64,000 bases of DNA. It comes from Diogma glabrata (lineage: Eukaryota > Arthropoda > Insecta > Diptera > Cylindrotomidae). Both the position numbers and the translations under genes were made by a program. The notes beneath the pieces were generated by a model. The model did no database searches. It was not told the origin of the DNA and was given only the letters and a program-made list of their open reading frames with translations. Positions 47,040 through 60,833 of this stretch are shown here, piece after piece; within the stretch, counting starts at the first letter, position 1; the number at the start of each line of letters is the position of its first letter. The stretch lies in assembly GCA_963693315.1 (NCBI GenBank), contig OY856188.1, positions 218,807,789-218,871,788 of the forward strand. The letters are read 5' to 3'.

Positions 47040-47580
47040 TTGGGATTAATAATAAATTAAGTTTGTTAAAGATTTATGAACGCTAACTTTAAAGTTTTGA
47101 GGATTAAAGCTATCGGGGAATACCCATGAAGGTAAGGTATTCCAAAGATGAGAGACTCTGTTGAAAAAGTCACACTGAAAAGCAACAGTTCTGCACCTTT
47201 TTATATAAACCGTAAAAGGATTTTTGAACAACATTTGCTCTGGTGTTATGCGATAGGTTTGCGTTTGCTAGTTCAGGTAAAATTGATTTAATCTCTGTAG
47301 AAGTTCGTTCATCCATAATGTATATATATAAAATTGTCAGATCAGCAACATTTTGTCTGTGCTGTAAGAAATCAAGCTCATTAGTAAAAGTTGAGTTGCC
47401 AATCAATATAACAGCTCTGCGCTGAAAAGAATAGAACTAAATTACATCAAACTAGTAAAAATTGCTCCACCCCATATGTGACAACAGTACTCCATACAAG
47501 GTCGTATAGAAGATTTGTGTACTAAAAGAAGCTGTTCGCTATTGAAAAACTGTCGACATCATCACAAAAAGTCTAATTTC
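47040..47580 (-). pseudogene. LINE C-terminal fragment (jockey/CR1-like)
   Basis: On the minus strand, SIRPCMEYCCHIWGGA (near 47500) is followed by LDFLQHRQNVADLTILYIYI, then IKSILPELA and, in another frame, VSHLWNTLPSWVFPDSFNPQ and FKVSVHKSLTNL. This is the usual tail of jockey/CR1-type RT proteins. It is a different subfamily from LINE B. 5' part absent. Confidence 0.8.
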
Positions 47581-47899
47581 GCCTTCAAAAGTCTTCTCTT
47601 AGAAGTTTTACAGATTCCTTCTGTACAAGATCTTTAGAGTCAAACTTTAATGGAAATGGATTAGGTGTGGATAATTAATCTACAAAAATAACAAACCTAT
47701 GTTTTACTCGTAGACCGTAGTGAATTTAACACTATTAGCAAAACAATGCAAGCAAAACAATAAAAAACAATGATCATAGTTACTCAAAAATAAAAAAATT
47801 ATCTAAACAAAATCGGTCGACATATCAAGGCCATAAACAGTCAAAAACCAACCAAGTAACTTTTGGTATTGAAAGACCAAATCGAAAACTTGGTGAAAC

Positions 47900-48268
47900 G
47901 TGCATATCCGAATATTGTGTAAAAAGCAAAATGAGAAATGTTCACAGTTCAGCCAAAAAAATCGAGAGAACATTTTCACAGAGTTTTGGAAAATGAATTG
48001 GCAACAAAAACAAATGTATGTTTGCAATCTAGTCAAGGAGGTGCCCAAAAAAAGAATATACACGGAAAGTTCGTCTAGAAGAACCACATCACGTTGCTAC
48101 TATTTGAAGGCAACTAACGGGGATATATTACAGTGGTGTCAAAACTTTATACAACTTTTATACACTTGGTATAAAAGAAAAATTATGCGAATATGGCTTA
48201 AAAATAGCCTACCACATGGTCTGCAAATTATCCGGTTGAAACCAGTAACACAAGGAAAAATAAATTAA
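47900..48268 (+). pseudogene. Transposon-type protein fragment with Cys-rich N-terminal domain
   Basis: A 122-codon frame. CKKQNEKCSQFSQKNRENIF and FWKMNWQQKQMYV, then SSRRTTSRCYYLKATNGDI and a WCQNFIQLLY stretch, resemble a domain seen in many arthropod repeat-encoded proteins with a C..KC, W, Y.L...G...VCK..FL.TL pattern. I cannot name the superfamily with confidence; a DDE transposase N-terminal region is an inference. The Cys expected in VCK is present, but the downstream catalytic part is not seen. Confidence 0.4.
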
Positions 48269-48289
48269 TTGCTAGCGAAAAGTTTTTAA

Positions 48290-51200
48290 ATAATGACAAG
48301 CGTGAATCACATTTGAAGCAGTTTTTCGAATTATACCCAAAACTCAAATTAAGACTGAATTGAAGAAACTGAATTAATTATGAATAAAGTACAAATAATT
48401 TGAAAATTGATATTTTATTACTGACCCTTTAACTAATAGGCCGTAACAGAGTAAAAAATCAAACAATAACAAGACGTAACAAGCAAACCATACAGAAATA
48501 AAAGAAATATATTAGTTTAAATTAGTTTATTGCAATAAATGGATTTTTTTATTAATTTTACCACAATTTATTACTGCATAAATGCAATATTATTTAAAAT
48601 ATGGAGTTTTTTCACTCCCCTGTAAAGTTTACATAATGCGGCTTGCGCCCTATTCACAAAACGCCATCGATATATTAATTTATAATATTTCCATTTTTTA
48701 AATTGAATTGAAGGACATATTCTTTTCAATTTTTTATTATTTTAAGTTTAGAAAAGCAGCGATCACAGCCAACCTGAGTTGATGATAATGTCAGTACAAA
48801 CTTATACGCCAAACAAATAATGCTATAGGCATTGCCACATAAATTATATTTTTACAATAAATTATAAACACAGGCTGTACAATTTCCGCAAATAATTTTC
48901 GACATATACTAACACATTACACCTCCGCCAACGAAATCTGAGTCTGAGGCCCTACTTTGTCATAAGGTCTTTTAATCCCTCTTTCAATGCCGATGTAGCA
49001 CAATATTTAATCAAAAGTTTACTGAGATCTTCTAAACAGTCGGTGCCAACCAACGTTCAATGAAACTCAATGGAACTGGTTGTGTCCATAATTAAATTGA
49101 ATACCTTTACCCTAAATTTCACTATTGAATTATTAAAAACATGATCATCTGCAGTTTTGTCTGCCATTCGTTTTTCTTTGCGTATTCTTTCCATAGGAAG
49201 ACTTTCTTTAACTTTCAACTGACCGGAGAGTACTAGAGAATCGATTTTTTAAAAATAAATATGAATAGTTAGTTAGTTTTTAAATTTTAGTAATGATAAT
49301 TGAGAAAGTAGGAAGCGGCTTGTCTGGTTTGGGAATTTAAATGATCATTAGAGGCCATATAGTATGTAAACTAAGAAATACATCTACATATAAGATGTTG
49401 TATTTATCGTCAAAGCAACCAAATATTTTTTAAGCGGTGACTCATTGGCAGTTCATCTAGTCTCACCTATAACATTGAGCCGTTTAAATATTTTTGTATC
49501 GCTTGTTTTTTTTTCAAACATTCATTCGTTGGTAAGATTCGTTGAAAGTACCGAACTGGTGCTATCTGTTATGACTACGACGTGAATTTAGTGTGCTGTC
49601 CTCTCATGTTGGCAGCTCCATTTGTTGAATTGCCAATACAATTTTAAATGTCATAAAATTAGAAATAAGATTGTGTATCCCATGACCGGTGGACGAGCTG
49701 CACTTCAACACTTCGATTACACGTCCTTATTTTTTACGTATCGAACAACAACTGAGCACTGATTTTTTGAGTAACGTCCTGGGTTAATGTGTTGTTGCAT
49801 GTGTTATGTATAATGTGTGTTGTAATAGATTCATGCTCTTGTTTAGTATGAGAATTGAGTAAAATGTTTATGTGTAATTTTTTTTGGTATTTAAATATTA
49901 TCGGCCTCAAATGCGACTGGCCTACCGGGAATTTTCCCGGTGTCTCGGTGGCCAAGTCCGCATACCAGTACCTTAACAAAGCTTATAGGTTTTAACTATC
50001 AAACAGAGCTTCATGAATCGTTACACCAACCAACTCGTGCTTTTTGACTTATTTGTAATCTCTTAGAGAAGAAGATTTTTGAAAGCGCATTTTTTATACT
50101 AAAAACAATTGATCAGTTATGGCACTAATTTATACTTAACAGGCGTATAAAACTTTTATTAATTTTATATAAGAATAATAATATCACAATAGAATTGTCT
50201 ACCGCAAATCAATTAATAAATTAACACATTTCAATTGTTTAATAATGAATATAAAATATATTGAATTGAACAAAATAAATAAACTATGTATTCAAAACTA
50301 TTGAATGAAATGAACTATTCAAATATATAATTATTCCTCATTATACGGCAAAATAAAGTAATCATAGATGTTATAAATTATAAATTCATTAAGCAACTTC
50401 ATATTAAATTCAATAATTTTCTTGAAATTATGTTAAGATTATCAGCGATTTATTCATTACATAATGTTTATTTACTGCTGTGGCAAGTCAAAACGAAAAA
50501 CCAAATACATTAAATCTATGGATGTCAAAAACAAATATGCAGAAATAGATTAAATATTAATTTTCTTTAAGAAATGCAAAAACAAAAAGATTTGGATGTT
50601 GGAAGGAGAAATGAGATTTGATAAACATAAGCTGATTTTAGTATTATCTGTCGTTGTTATAAGCTAATTAGATTTTAAATGATTGATGTGGTGAAAGTAA
50701 GTTAATCAATGAATAAGTGATACATATATGAATTATAGACATAAACTGCTAATAATGTGTTAAACAATTTCTTGTTTTTCAACAACTAAAACGATTATTC
50801 AATGTGGTTTCGTATTCAAACCAATACTGCACAAAAACAAAATTTGTTCGTTTTGCTCTATATAAATTATGTTTCATTTACATTCTACAATCAAAGTTTT
50901 TTAACATGACCTGATTGAATATCATTTTGATTACATGCACTTTTTGGAAACAATATTGTGTAATATAAATATTTCGAATTCATGGTTTTATTTTAATAAC
51001 CTATTTTAGAATTCCACTTTAAACCAAAACAAATGTAAAAATCTTATCACAAAAATCTACCTGTTATACCTGATATGATACGACATCGGAAAATAGATAT
51101 TTCTTTATGAACTTTAGGTTGAACTTAAAACTTTGCCATTAACGTAACATCTGAAGTCAAGTACATATTTGGATTTTTATGAATTTTTGTATAGAAGCTT

Positions 51201-53635
51201 GAATTAATTATTTTTAGAACAAGAAACACGATTGTGTGAAACATTTTATAATATCATGGAAATAGAAAATATTAGAATTACATCAGGACTATTTGATTAT
51301 TTTATCTGAAACAAATACAACCGCTTTAGTTTTTTAAATGATTAAACATACATATTTGTTCAAGCAATCAATGTTAAATTCGTTAAAACCGTCATTCGTT
51401 GATGCATTCTTAACTCATTGTTTTGATTTTCCCATAACATAATGCAAAATAACTTGCTGATCAAGGGGGAGTTACCAAGGTGCTTGTTTCATAAACAGTA
51501 ATTTAACCAAATTGCGTTATAATTTTTTTTCACAAAAATATGTATGAACGGAAAAAGAAAACAAAATACATGATATGTATTAATGACAAAAGAAAAGTAA
51601 AAAGTTAACTCCATTTCGCCGCTTGAAAAAATATTAAAACAAACGGAAATATTGATGAAGCTTAAAATTCTCGTCAAAATTTATTTTAAGAAAACAATCA
51701 ATTTCATAAGCTTTTTCAAGCAAATTTAAAAAAATAATGTTAAATTAATATTAAAACTTTTGTTCAAAGTGAACGTCCGGATGTGCCTAGTCCAAAGAAA
51801 AAGTGTGCAGAATTATTGAATTATTTGACAAAATAAAATTATTTAATGGTTGATAAGACTGTTTGAACATAATTTGTTGTACATAATTATAGAAGAAATT
51901 TTAAATTATTTACCCACATGCTGACTGTGCATATTGTCATAAATTAATCCAACCGTCTACAATTCAATTTTAATTTTAACACTTAAAACACTAAATTTAT
52001 TTCTGATTTATACAAATTTTATCAGATAAATTTCAACCGACAGTTCAATTCATCAAATTGACACACGAAACTCATTAATATTGACAATTCATCAAAAAAA
52101 TATATGTTATTATTTTTCACTATGGTTTTGTATTACAACCAATCGATTAAAATTGTTAAACATTTTTTTTATATAAAATATAATAAAACTACACAAGAAT
52201 AAACAAAAATAATAAACACAACAACTAGAGAGAAATATCGTTACCGATACGTATTAAAACAAATTTAAAACTGAACTGAAATAATTTTTGTTTAATTTAA
52301 ATTTAAAACTTCAAGTACTCACTCTATGATCATCATTCAAAAAAATATTCAAACCATAAAATGCACTAAAATTTCTTGTGCAACCGTGCAGAACGGAAAT
52401 TCATTGGACTGAATCCGTCAATGAATTTCAAAGAGTGGGAAATTTATATCACATTACATACAGAGTTATAGGGGAACTGTTGTTTGTTGTTTTGTTTTGT
52501 GTTAGGAATGCGTATTTTTTGTATTAAAGAAGTTTAATATAACATACGATAAGTAATTGTTATGCGAATGAGAAATGAAGGTACATAAGAATAATTGTAA
52601 TAGAAAATCGTAAAATAAGAAGTTCAGAATTTTAATCAAGTGAATTACAGTAAAATAATCATGTGTACGGTTAGAAATAAAAAAAAAACAAATAGTTAAG
52701 AGAAGTCAGAAATACAATTAAGCAATTACTTGATGTATCTATTTTTTATCAAAACGTGAGACTTCGGACGACATTAACCACCCATTTTGATAAAGTTAGA
52801 TTTATTACAGTAACGTGTAAAACAAACTCACTTTTAACAAAACCGATTGCTTGTTATTTCACTTTTCATGTCACTGGTGATAAGTGACCTTAATAGTGTT
52901 TATCTGTTAGCACCCCTGAGGTAGGTTTATCCGTCAGCACAAAGATAAGAAATCACTTGGTATGGTCCCGAAATCTACCTATTTCTAGCGGATATAGGAT
53001 ATATATTGAAAATTAAATTTTTGCAAATTAAAATTTGTTAAATTTTTGCAAATAAATAATTATAAATTACAAAATAATTTCGTCTAAAATAAGTAAATTA
53101 TTACAGCAATTTCAAACTTATAATACATATATTCAAATGCATGCCCGAAAAAATGCCCGAAAATAAAAACGCTTGTCTGTAATTTTAGTATGTTTTGTAT
53201 AAAAAATAAATCTTTCAAATATAAAAAATAAAAGAAAAACGTTACGAAATCTTTACCGATCTAAAATTAAAACTTTTTTTAACAAAATGGAAAAACATCA
53301 TCTTTTATATGACATCCAAGTCGTCGAAAACGAAAGTTATTTCTTTACCAACCGATACAAATTCCACTTAAAAATTGATAAAATTTATCTATTTTGTAAA
53401 CTGATTTTGTTCTTGGTTAAGTGAAGGACACTCGAAACATTTTTTTATAGTAAATCGGCTTTCGATTTTTCTAACATTCGACATTTTCTCGGTTTCTTAA
53501 ACTTTGGTTTACTTTCGTCTTATCTATCCAAAAACAAAATATATAAATATTTGTAGTTTTTTGTTTTTATTTGGTTGAAAAAAACACGAATTTTAATTCT
53601 GTGAAAAATTTAAAATTGAGCTTCTTGTAACTTTA
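48290..53635. other. AT-rich DNA, no recognised gene
   Basis: Over 5 kb without convincing frames or repeats matched to other parts. One GC-richer patch at 49890-49965 holds the inverted repeat ACCGGGAA/TTCCCGGT and may be a fragment of an unidentified element. Confidence 0.5.
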
Positions 53636-53915
53636 TGTGTGTTTAACCTGTGGTACTGGATTCTTTTCCTGCTACCTCCGCAGAAACAAAACAATGTGAC
53701 GCTAGACAACTGTATCAACTATAAGTCTTAGAGTTGATCCCATTCCTCAGGAAGAACTATTCCACTCTGCATTTACAATTACGCGACTAGTGAAACCACT
53801 CGTTCCTCACTAGCTTCCTTCGAGCTATGGCACAATAATCTATGCTGTTTCAACTTCGATGATACTTGGGAGGGAGTTTTTGTGGTGATAAGCACCAGTG
53901 CCACAATAATAAATA
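53636..53915. other. Less AT-rich island, identity unknown
   Basis: About 280 bp of visibly more balanced base composition in AT-rich surroundings, for example TTTTCCTGCTACCTCCGCAG and CTTCCTTCGAGCTATGGCAC. No open frame of note on either strand and no match within the window. It could be a non-coding exon, a promoter or a fragment of an unlisted repeat. Confidence 0.3.
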
Positions 53916-54379
53916 ATTCCACAATATAATTTCAACACTTAAAAATAACAAAACTTTACTTATGCACTGCATTGCGTTATACATAAATTATATTCCAAAA
54001 ATAGATAAGGTACCTGTTTCTTTTAGAATGTTACGGTTTAGAACATGTCAATTCTCGATTATAAATCTTTTTGCAGTCCACGCCGTATTTTGTAATCGAA
54101 AAAAGAAACTTTGTGTTGTTAAATTCCTATTTAATCACATTATTCAAACTTTAAAACATATATAAACATATAACATACAAAATAAATTTATTAATCTTGT
54201 GAATGCCATGCTGAGGTCTGAGACAACTATTTATAATTTTTATATGTGAAGGAAAAAAGATCATAAAACAGGCTAACATAATTCTATGAACTCTGAAAAT
54301 CAAAATAATTTAGACGGCAACACTTCAAGCTATATAGTGAAAATAAATTGGAGTACAATTATACGCAACACAAAAGAAT

Positions 54380-54890
54380 TTGCTTTTACTGTACAAGTCA
54401 TTTGTTCCCTTAACTCCAAAGGGTAAAATGCAAGAACGAATAAATCCCGCCCGATATTGGGGTGACAAAAATTTGGTCAATTTTAATTCCACCAAAACAC
54501 AGCTATTGATTGTTTCCAGATCAAAGACCGAGTTCCCCAATGATATTTCCATTAGCATGCTGCATGACTGATGAACATATAGACGAATGTGAAAGTATTC
54601 GTTTATTAGGAGTTACAATTTCCAGTGACCTACTCAACAATCATATATAATGGCAATGGCAAAAAGCGCGTCAAAAAAACGCGGCCTCCTCAATAGATGT
54701 AAAAAATATTTCACTTGTACCAATTACTCCACATTCATAAGTCCTATGTATATCGTCCTTGTATGGAGTATTGTAGTCAAGTTCGGTGCACTGCATCTGT
54801 TTCCATCTTAGCTCTTTTGAACTATGTCCAAAGCATTTTATACGAATTGTGGGCGATCGAAAGTAGTCCACTCTGAAGGGTTAGTAGACC
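54380..54890 (+). pseudogene. LINE-B-family fragment, plus strand
   Basis: Pieces such as NPARYWGDKNLVNFNSTKTQ, SKTEFPNDIS and LGVTISSDLLNNH, then a C-terminal stretch near 54700-54880 in other frames, match LINE B (43380-42930). Broken by shifts. Confidence 0.75.
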
Positions 54891-54989
54891 TAATTTCTTT
54901 CTCGTATCAGTTCATGAGCTTCAATGCAAAATTGTTTAAACGCAATAATATTTTTTGTGCTTATAGCAGTATACTATACTATACTGTAT

Positions 54990-57537
54990 CTGCTGGTAAA
55001 GTGTCAATTCCATTTTCAGGTAAGGGCGATTCAAGATCGGTTCTTACGGTCCCCTTATCCAGGACAATCCAGAAGAACATGCAATGCAGCATTATCAATA
55101 TCACATTTTGTGCATAAACCATTGTCCGTATAACATCAACATGCTTCAAGTACTCTCTAAATTAGCCGTGTCTAGTTGTAAACTGGACCATAGGACCTGT
55201 CACCACTAGCTGATCAACACTTTTCTGAGCCTCAAACAATTGACATCAATATCGGTGCAGATAAATTCTTCAGTATATTGAAAGAAGGATGTATAACTCA
55301 ATTTAGTGACCGGTTGATAGCTCAAAATTCAAAATTCGGATGGATCATATCAGGTGTGGCCAAAAACGAAGAAAGTAATGCAAAAGCAATTAGTCTAAGT
55401 TATAATATCATATAGACATAGACCAAGATTTTGGGAAATGGAAGAAATGCTTACCATTAAATCCTTATCTCAGGAATAAAGTACACGCGAGGAATATTTT
55501 AAGAGTAACACAATACGAGACGAAAACGGTAAGTATATAATAAAACTACCGGTCAAAAATCCCCGTACCGTTTTAGGAAGCTCATTACACATAGGTTAGG
55601 AAACAAGTTTAAACCTTGAAAAGAAATTCAATCGCAATCCGAAATTAAAAAGTGAATACATTAAGGTGATGCGAGAATACATAACCTTAAATCACATGCA
55701 AGAAATTCCATACAAGTATCAAAGTATGCAGGAAAATGAGGTCTATTATTTACCTCATCATGCCGTTACCAAAAAGGAGAGCACTACAACCAAGTTGCGA
55801 GTCGCATTTGATAGATACTGTAAAACCACTAATGGTATTTCCATTAATGAAGTGCTCATGATTGGCTCAACAATACAACCCGCTTTGTAGACTACATTGA
55901 TGAAGTTTCGATACAATAAAATTCCAATTACACCAGATATCGAAAAGATGTATCGGCAAGTTTTTGATGGACGAAAATGATCGAAACTTTCAACGGATTC
56001 TATGGCGAGAACACGAAAATGACACCATGAAACTCTACAAACTCATCACGGTTACTTTTGGCATGTTCAGTTCAGCATATTTAGCAAGCCAATCCCTGCA
56101 ACAGGCCTCTTTCGATTGTGCGGAAGCATATCCATTGATTTCAAATGAGATTTTAGAAAAATTTTATATCGACGACTAACTTTCAGGATCAAATACTGTA
56201 GAGGAAGCAATATTTCTTAAGAATAACCTGACCAAAATACTAAAACAACGTGGATTTATGTTACGAAAATGGAGATCAAACATCAAAGAATAATTTGACT
56301 GCCCTACTGAAAAAGACCAGTCTTTTAGTGTCCACTGAAGATGGAGATTATAAATCATTGGTATTAGATCTTCAATCGAATACTCCAAGTGATCATCTAT
56401 GAATCATTCAAATTTCATTTACCAATTGAAATGTACCCAACTAAACGATCTCTACCAACGCAGCTAAGGTTTTTGATCCACTAGATCTAGTTTCATCATC
56501 AATAGTTATAGCGAAAGTCCTTTACCAAAGATATGTTTGAGAAAACTAGACTGGGATGATGAGCTATCAAATGATATCGGCATTCTATGGAACCAGCAAA
56601 AAATAGAACTGGTTCTATTAGGACAATTACAAATCAAGAAGTTCATCAATAAAAATAGTATGCAGTTGCATGGACTTAGTGATGCAAACGAGAGGGTTTA
56701 TGCTGCTGTAGTATACGGTCGTTACATAGATGAGAACGGGCACATTTAAATTGAACTTCTTGCATCAAAAACAAAGGTTGCACCAATTCGGCAAATCTCT
56801 CTGCGTAGGTTAGAACTATGCGGAGCTCACCTACTCGCAAAACTGTTACCTGGTCAAACTCAACTATCGTATTAGCATGGCTTTTTTGTCGCAAACAGGG
56901 TGTCAGACAACAACTGCCAAGAAGCCATTGGAGACATGTAAAGTCAGAAGACAGTCCGGCCAATTACGCATCCAGAGGAATTCCATCGTCTAAATTATTA
57001 TTACTTCATCAGTGGTGGCATGGACCATCTTGGTTAGCGGCGAATTCATCAACATGGCCCATTACAAATAAGGAAGGATACTATATCGATACTGTTTGCG
57101 AGAAGAAGAAGAAACAACCAATATCGCTCTTTCATATAAGCAAAACAGCAAACAATGAAGGTGAAACATTCGAGATGATATTAAACAAAGTATCTTCATT
57201 CAGCAAGGCGATCAGAATAATTTGTTTTATCAAACGTTTCATTCAAAGAGCCAGAAGAATAAATAAAGAAACCCAAACACTAGCACTAACAGTTAACGAA
57301 ATAAGGGAGGCCACATAAATGCTAGTAAGATGCGTACAAAAAGGTGCAGTTTACAATGAAATTCAGACGCTGGTTAAAAACGGGGAATTAAATAAAAATA
57401 ACAAGCTATCAAGTCTGACACCTTTCGTAGATAAAAATGAAATATTACGTGTTGGTGGTAGATTAAAGAATACCAATTACCTTTATGATTTTAAACACCC
57501 ATCATTCTACCAAAATCCCACATCCTTATTAGAATGA
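54990..57537 (+). pseudogene. BEL/Pao protease, reverse transcriptase, RNase H (broken)
   Basis: The protease region ends with an IDINIGADKF and KFGWIISG pair near 55255-55345, as in BEL pol. RT: the frame 55666-55890 has VYYLPHHAV and TTKLRVAFD; 55964-56179 has LYKLITVTFGMFSSAYLA and FYIDD, the catalytic motif, directly followed by a stop codon. The RNase H region has LSDANERVYAAVVYG (near 56680) and LRRLELCGAHLLAKL (near 56800). The frame 57319-57537 ends LRVGGRLKNTNYLYDFKHPS, the conserved start of the integrase zinc-binding region. Stops and shifts separate these frames. Confidence 0.85.
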
Positions 57538-58097
57538 TCATTTCCTTTTTCCATATTAAATACCTTCATCCAGGCCCATCCCATACTTTCCATCTAATTT
57601 GTCAAACCTATTGGATTGCCCAAGGCAGATCTGAAGTAAGAAATAAAATTAATTAATGCATTTAGTGTTTCAAATCTAGAGCTACAGATGCAAAACAGCT
57701 TATGGGTGACTTACCATCCGTACGTGTAACACCAGAAGGCCATTTGCTAATTGTGGTATTGACTATGCTGGTCCTATCTTATTAGCAAGTAAACGAGGTC
57801 GTGGGGCAAAAATGACAAAAGGGTATATTGTTATTTTTGTATGTATACTAAAGCGATCCACATAGAAGTGGCTACCGATCTCACGACTGAAGCCTTCATA
57901 ACTGCGCTTAAAAGATTCGCTGCACGAAGAATCTCATCAAACAATATCTATTCAGATAATGGTTCCAATTTTATCGGAGTGGCAAGACATCTGAAAGAGG
58001 TATACACATTTCACAACTTAAAGATTATTGATTATATAATTACAGAATATTGCGCTCAGAACCAAATAAATTGGCATTACATACCACCCTCTGCACC

Positions 58098-59810
58098 TAC
58101 AGATGTAAAGGTAATATTACCCATGGTAAAATTACCAGTAAAATTGGTAATATTACGTAATATTACTTAGGCTAGGTAAAATTGGTAAAATTGCAATAAA
58201 ATTTTGTTAACCTTTGTTTAATAAAAATCAAAGTTTGTGCTTTTTTTGTGGAATTATAGAATATTTATTACAACAACAAGAATATTTATCACAACAAGAC
58301 GCCTAGATCTTAGTCCAAAATGCATCTAAGGTATTGAACACTTTTTTAAACAGCTGTAGATTGAGGCCATCCAAGGTTATTGATTCCAGCAAATAATTTC
58401 ATTTCAGATGATATGCAGTTTGGTTCAACAGTATGTCTTTGTGCAGTACCCACTGGTGAGCAATTGATACGAATAAAAGAGTAAATCTTTTGCATTTCAT
58501 CGGTACACAGCGGTGAACTGTTTTTCAATTGCAGTACCAGTACGTGATCAAATGAATTAAAAAAATTCTAAAATATAAACATAAACAATAAACATTTTTT
58601 TAATTCAATTAAGCCAAATAAAAACATTATATAAAAAAATTCTGTTGGATAAACAAAAACTTCATTTGGATCTATAGTAGTTGCAGTATAGACGGATTTC
58701 TATATTATTTCTTCGCTTTGAATGTTAGATTGAATAATTTTGTGAAGTTCGTAGATGTCTTTATTGTTGGCCGCAAGTATAGTTCGTTTTCTCACAAATC
58801 GTGATTCTTATATAGTAAGCTAGAATATTTGGAAATAATTTGAAAGTAATTTGGTTCGCGTTGCAATTTTACTTTAAACGAAGCACCAACAGCAGCAGAT
58901 CGATGGAATTCTCAAACGGTTAAGAACACACAACACAACGAAACATTATCAGCCCTTCATTGTAAATTTTTGTTTCGAGTTTGAGAAAAAAATTTGTTTA
59001 GCCATTTGCCTTTTATATTTTTCAGATGAATGAAACAATGAAACAATGCACGAATTAGATTTTGATTGTTGCCTGCGTATTTAATGTATCTATCCCGTCG
59101 TCGGTTGTGGCATATATGGAGTCGTGTGGCACATGTCACACGTTTAATGCCGTTGACAATTATCAATGCTGAAAAAACGTTGAACCGGGCTCATTTTCCA
59201 ACCACATGCGATGAAAGTAGCATTTATCTAAATTGGGATGCATCGCATATAGTTTGAACATATATTAAGTTTTTGTCTTTGTGCCGTTCAAATGTTTTTA
59301 TATTTCCATTCCAAGTGTAATACTAATACGTTAACATTTTCGAATATAGTATTGTCCTTACAAACGCATAACTTCGACATGACAGTAAAGAAAGCAGTCA
59401 TCGTTGTAGCCAGTTGGTCCAGGATTTGTTCCATTTTTGCAGATGTGCAAACAATGTGTTGTCCGTTTTCAAGATGTACTGCTTAGTATAAACAACAGCC
59501 GATTTTCGTTCATTTTGTAGATATAAAAGAATTTTCCAAAACTGATTATGTATATTCCTGTCTATAAATACTCTGTGAGTAAGCATATTTAACTCCATAA
59601 AAATATATTTGATTTGCATCTAATGTTTTTATAAACTATAGAAATGATTGTGATAGAGTCGTACAATTTGAATTATTTAAAAATGCAACCATAATGTAAT
59701 TTTTTGATCCAGTTTTATATTTTACCTATTTTACCAATTTTACCAATCTTACCGGTAATTTTACGGTAAAATTACCATAAAAATATTTTACCGGTAAATT
59801 TACATCTGTA
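58098..59810. mobile_element. Non-autonomous hAT element, copy 2, in BEL integrase
   Basis: TACAGATGTAAA ends in perfect inverted orientation, flanked by the 8-bp duplication TCTGCACC (58090-58097 and 59811-59818). It is 1713 bp long, about 460 bp longer than the copy at 13876-15124, with which it otherwise agrees well. Additional blocks include 58440-58830 and 59500-59590. Subterminal GGTAAAATTACC-type palindromes occur at both ends. The open frames inside (58346, 58957, 59066, 59292, 59398) are not conserved in the other copy and resemble no transposase. Confidence 0.93.
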
Positions 59811-59915
59811 TCTGCACCTAATTTTGGTGAACTTTTGGAATCCGCCATTAAAGACACAAAAATTCATATCACCAGAGTTACAGCCAATTTCCACTTAACA
59901 TATGAAGAAATGGCA

Positions 59916-60360
59916 CACTGAAAAAAAAATGAAGTTTATGACAACCTCATCTCGAAGTTGGCAGTTGATTATTCATGCAAAGAAAAATTATTTGCAAACA
60001 ATTTCACTGTGATTGGGACAACTACACGATAACATTTTCCTAACAACAGAATGAGGTTTATTTAAAATATAAAGTGTTATATCCAATATAACAGTAGTTG
60101 AATAAAGATAATAACTATTTCCCTGAAAAAATTTTCTTTGGCGTTATATCATGAATTTTTCATTTTAAAGTTTAAGTATTTGCGATTAATTGAACTATAT
60201 TTTATTTTCACATAAATATTTCATGTGATTGTCTCAACTTCATCGATTTATAATTGTAGAGTTGTTGAAGCAATTTCGTGGTTTGATTCTCCATATGTGA
60301 CCGCACGGTGAGGTTGAGACAACTGCATTTCGATTGGAAATAGGACATGTTTTTTTCAGT
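59916..60360 (-). mobile_element. MITE, CACTGAAAAAAA ends, copy 2
   Basis: Reverse-orientation copy of 31554-32001, 445 bp, closely similar throughout. The BEL reading frame on both sides (YEEMA, then T and FLVR) defines the insertion point. The duplication appears to be only two bases (CA), though the exact right end is ambiguous by one base. Confidence 0.85.
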
Positions 60361-60833
60361 ACAACCTTTTTTAGTCAGATAGAATATGTGCTTAATTCAC
60401 GACCATTATGTCCAATGTCAAAAGATGATGATTTGTTCAAGGCACTTGCTGCTGCTCATTTCCTCATTGGTAAAGCTTTGATATCATTACAATGTTGACA
60501 AATCTAAAACGTTAAGATTATCAAAGTGGCAGCAAATCGAACAGCTAGTGCAAAGTTTTTGGAAGCGGATCCATCACGATTACATCAATAACTTACAGCA
60601 AAGAAATAAATGGAAAATGACTAAAGATAATACCAAGACTGGTGATTTAGTCTTGATTAAAAACTAAAGCTTACCTACATGTAAATGAGCGATGGGAAGA
60701 ATAATTACAACGCATCCAGATGATTACGGGAATATCCGTGTTGTTTCTGTAAAAACATCATCTAATTTTATGAAAAGATCCATCACAAAGATTTGTAAAT
60801 TACCTGTAAATGGTTGACGGACCGTTCACGATC

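Larger units (their letters stand above)
54990..60833 (+). mobile_element. BEL/Pao LTR retrotransposon, degenerate pol region
   Basis: Pol domains follow in order on the plus strand: protease-like region, reverse transcriptase, RNase H, integrase, and the C-terminal tail after the integrase. A hAT element (58098-59810) and a MITE (59916-60360) are inserted in the integrase region. Both target sites are clean, so the BEL element was in place first. LTRs were not identified; the left border is approximate. Many stops and frameshifts show it is long dead. Confidence 0.85.
57541..60833 (+). pseudogene. BEL/Pao integrase, interrupted twice
   Basis: Integrase core: YTKAIHIEVATDLTTEAFI and IYSDNGSNFIG (57841-57975) include the DNG.NF catalytic signature. 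The frame reaches HYIPPSAP at 58097, where the hAT element begins, and resumes with NFGELLE after 59818. It then reaches YEEMA at 59915, where the MITE begins, and resumes after 60360 with FLVR and, in a shifted frame, VLNSRPL-like sequence. The tail (60520-60815) has WQQIEQLVQSFWKR, GDLVLIKN and a closing ITKICKLPVNG, all typical of BEL. Apart from the insertions there are several stops and frameshifts. Confidence 0.85.

Noticed and set aside
58957..59619. Several short frames inside the hAT element as a transposase
   Set aside because: They are not conserved in the copy at 13876-15124 and show no DDE, BED or hAT C-terminal motifs.
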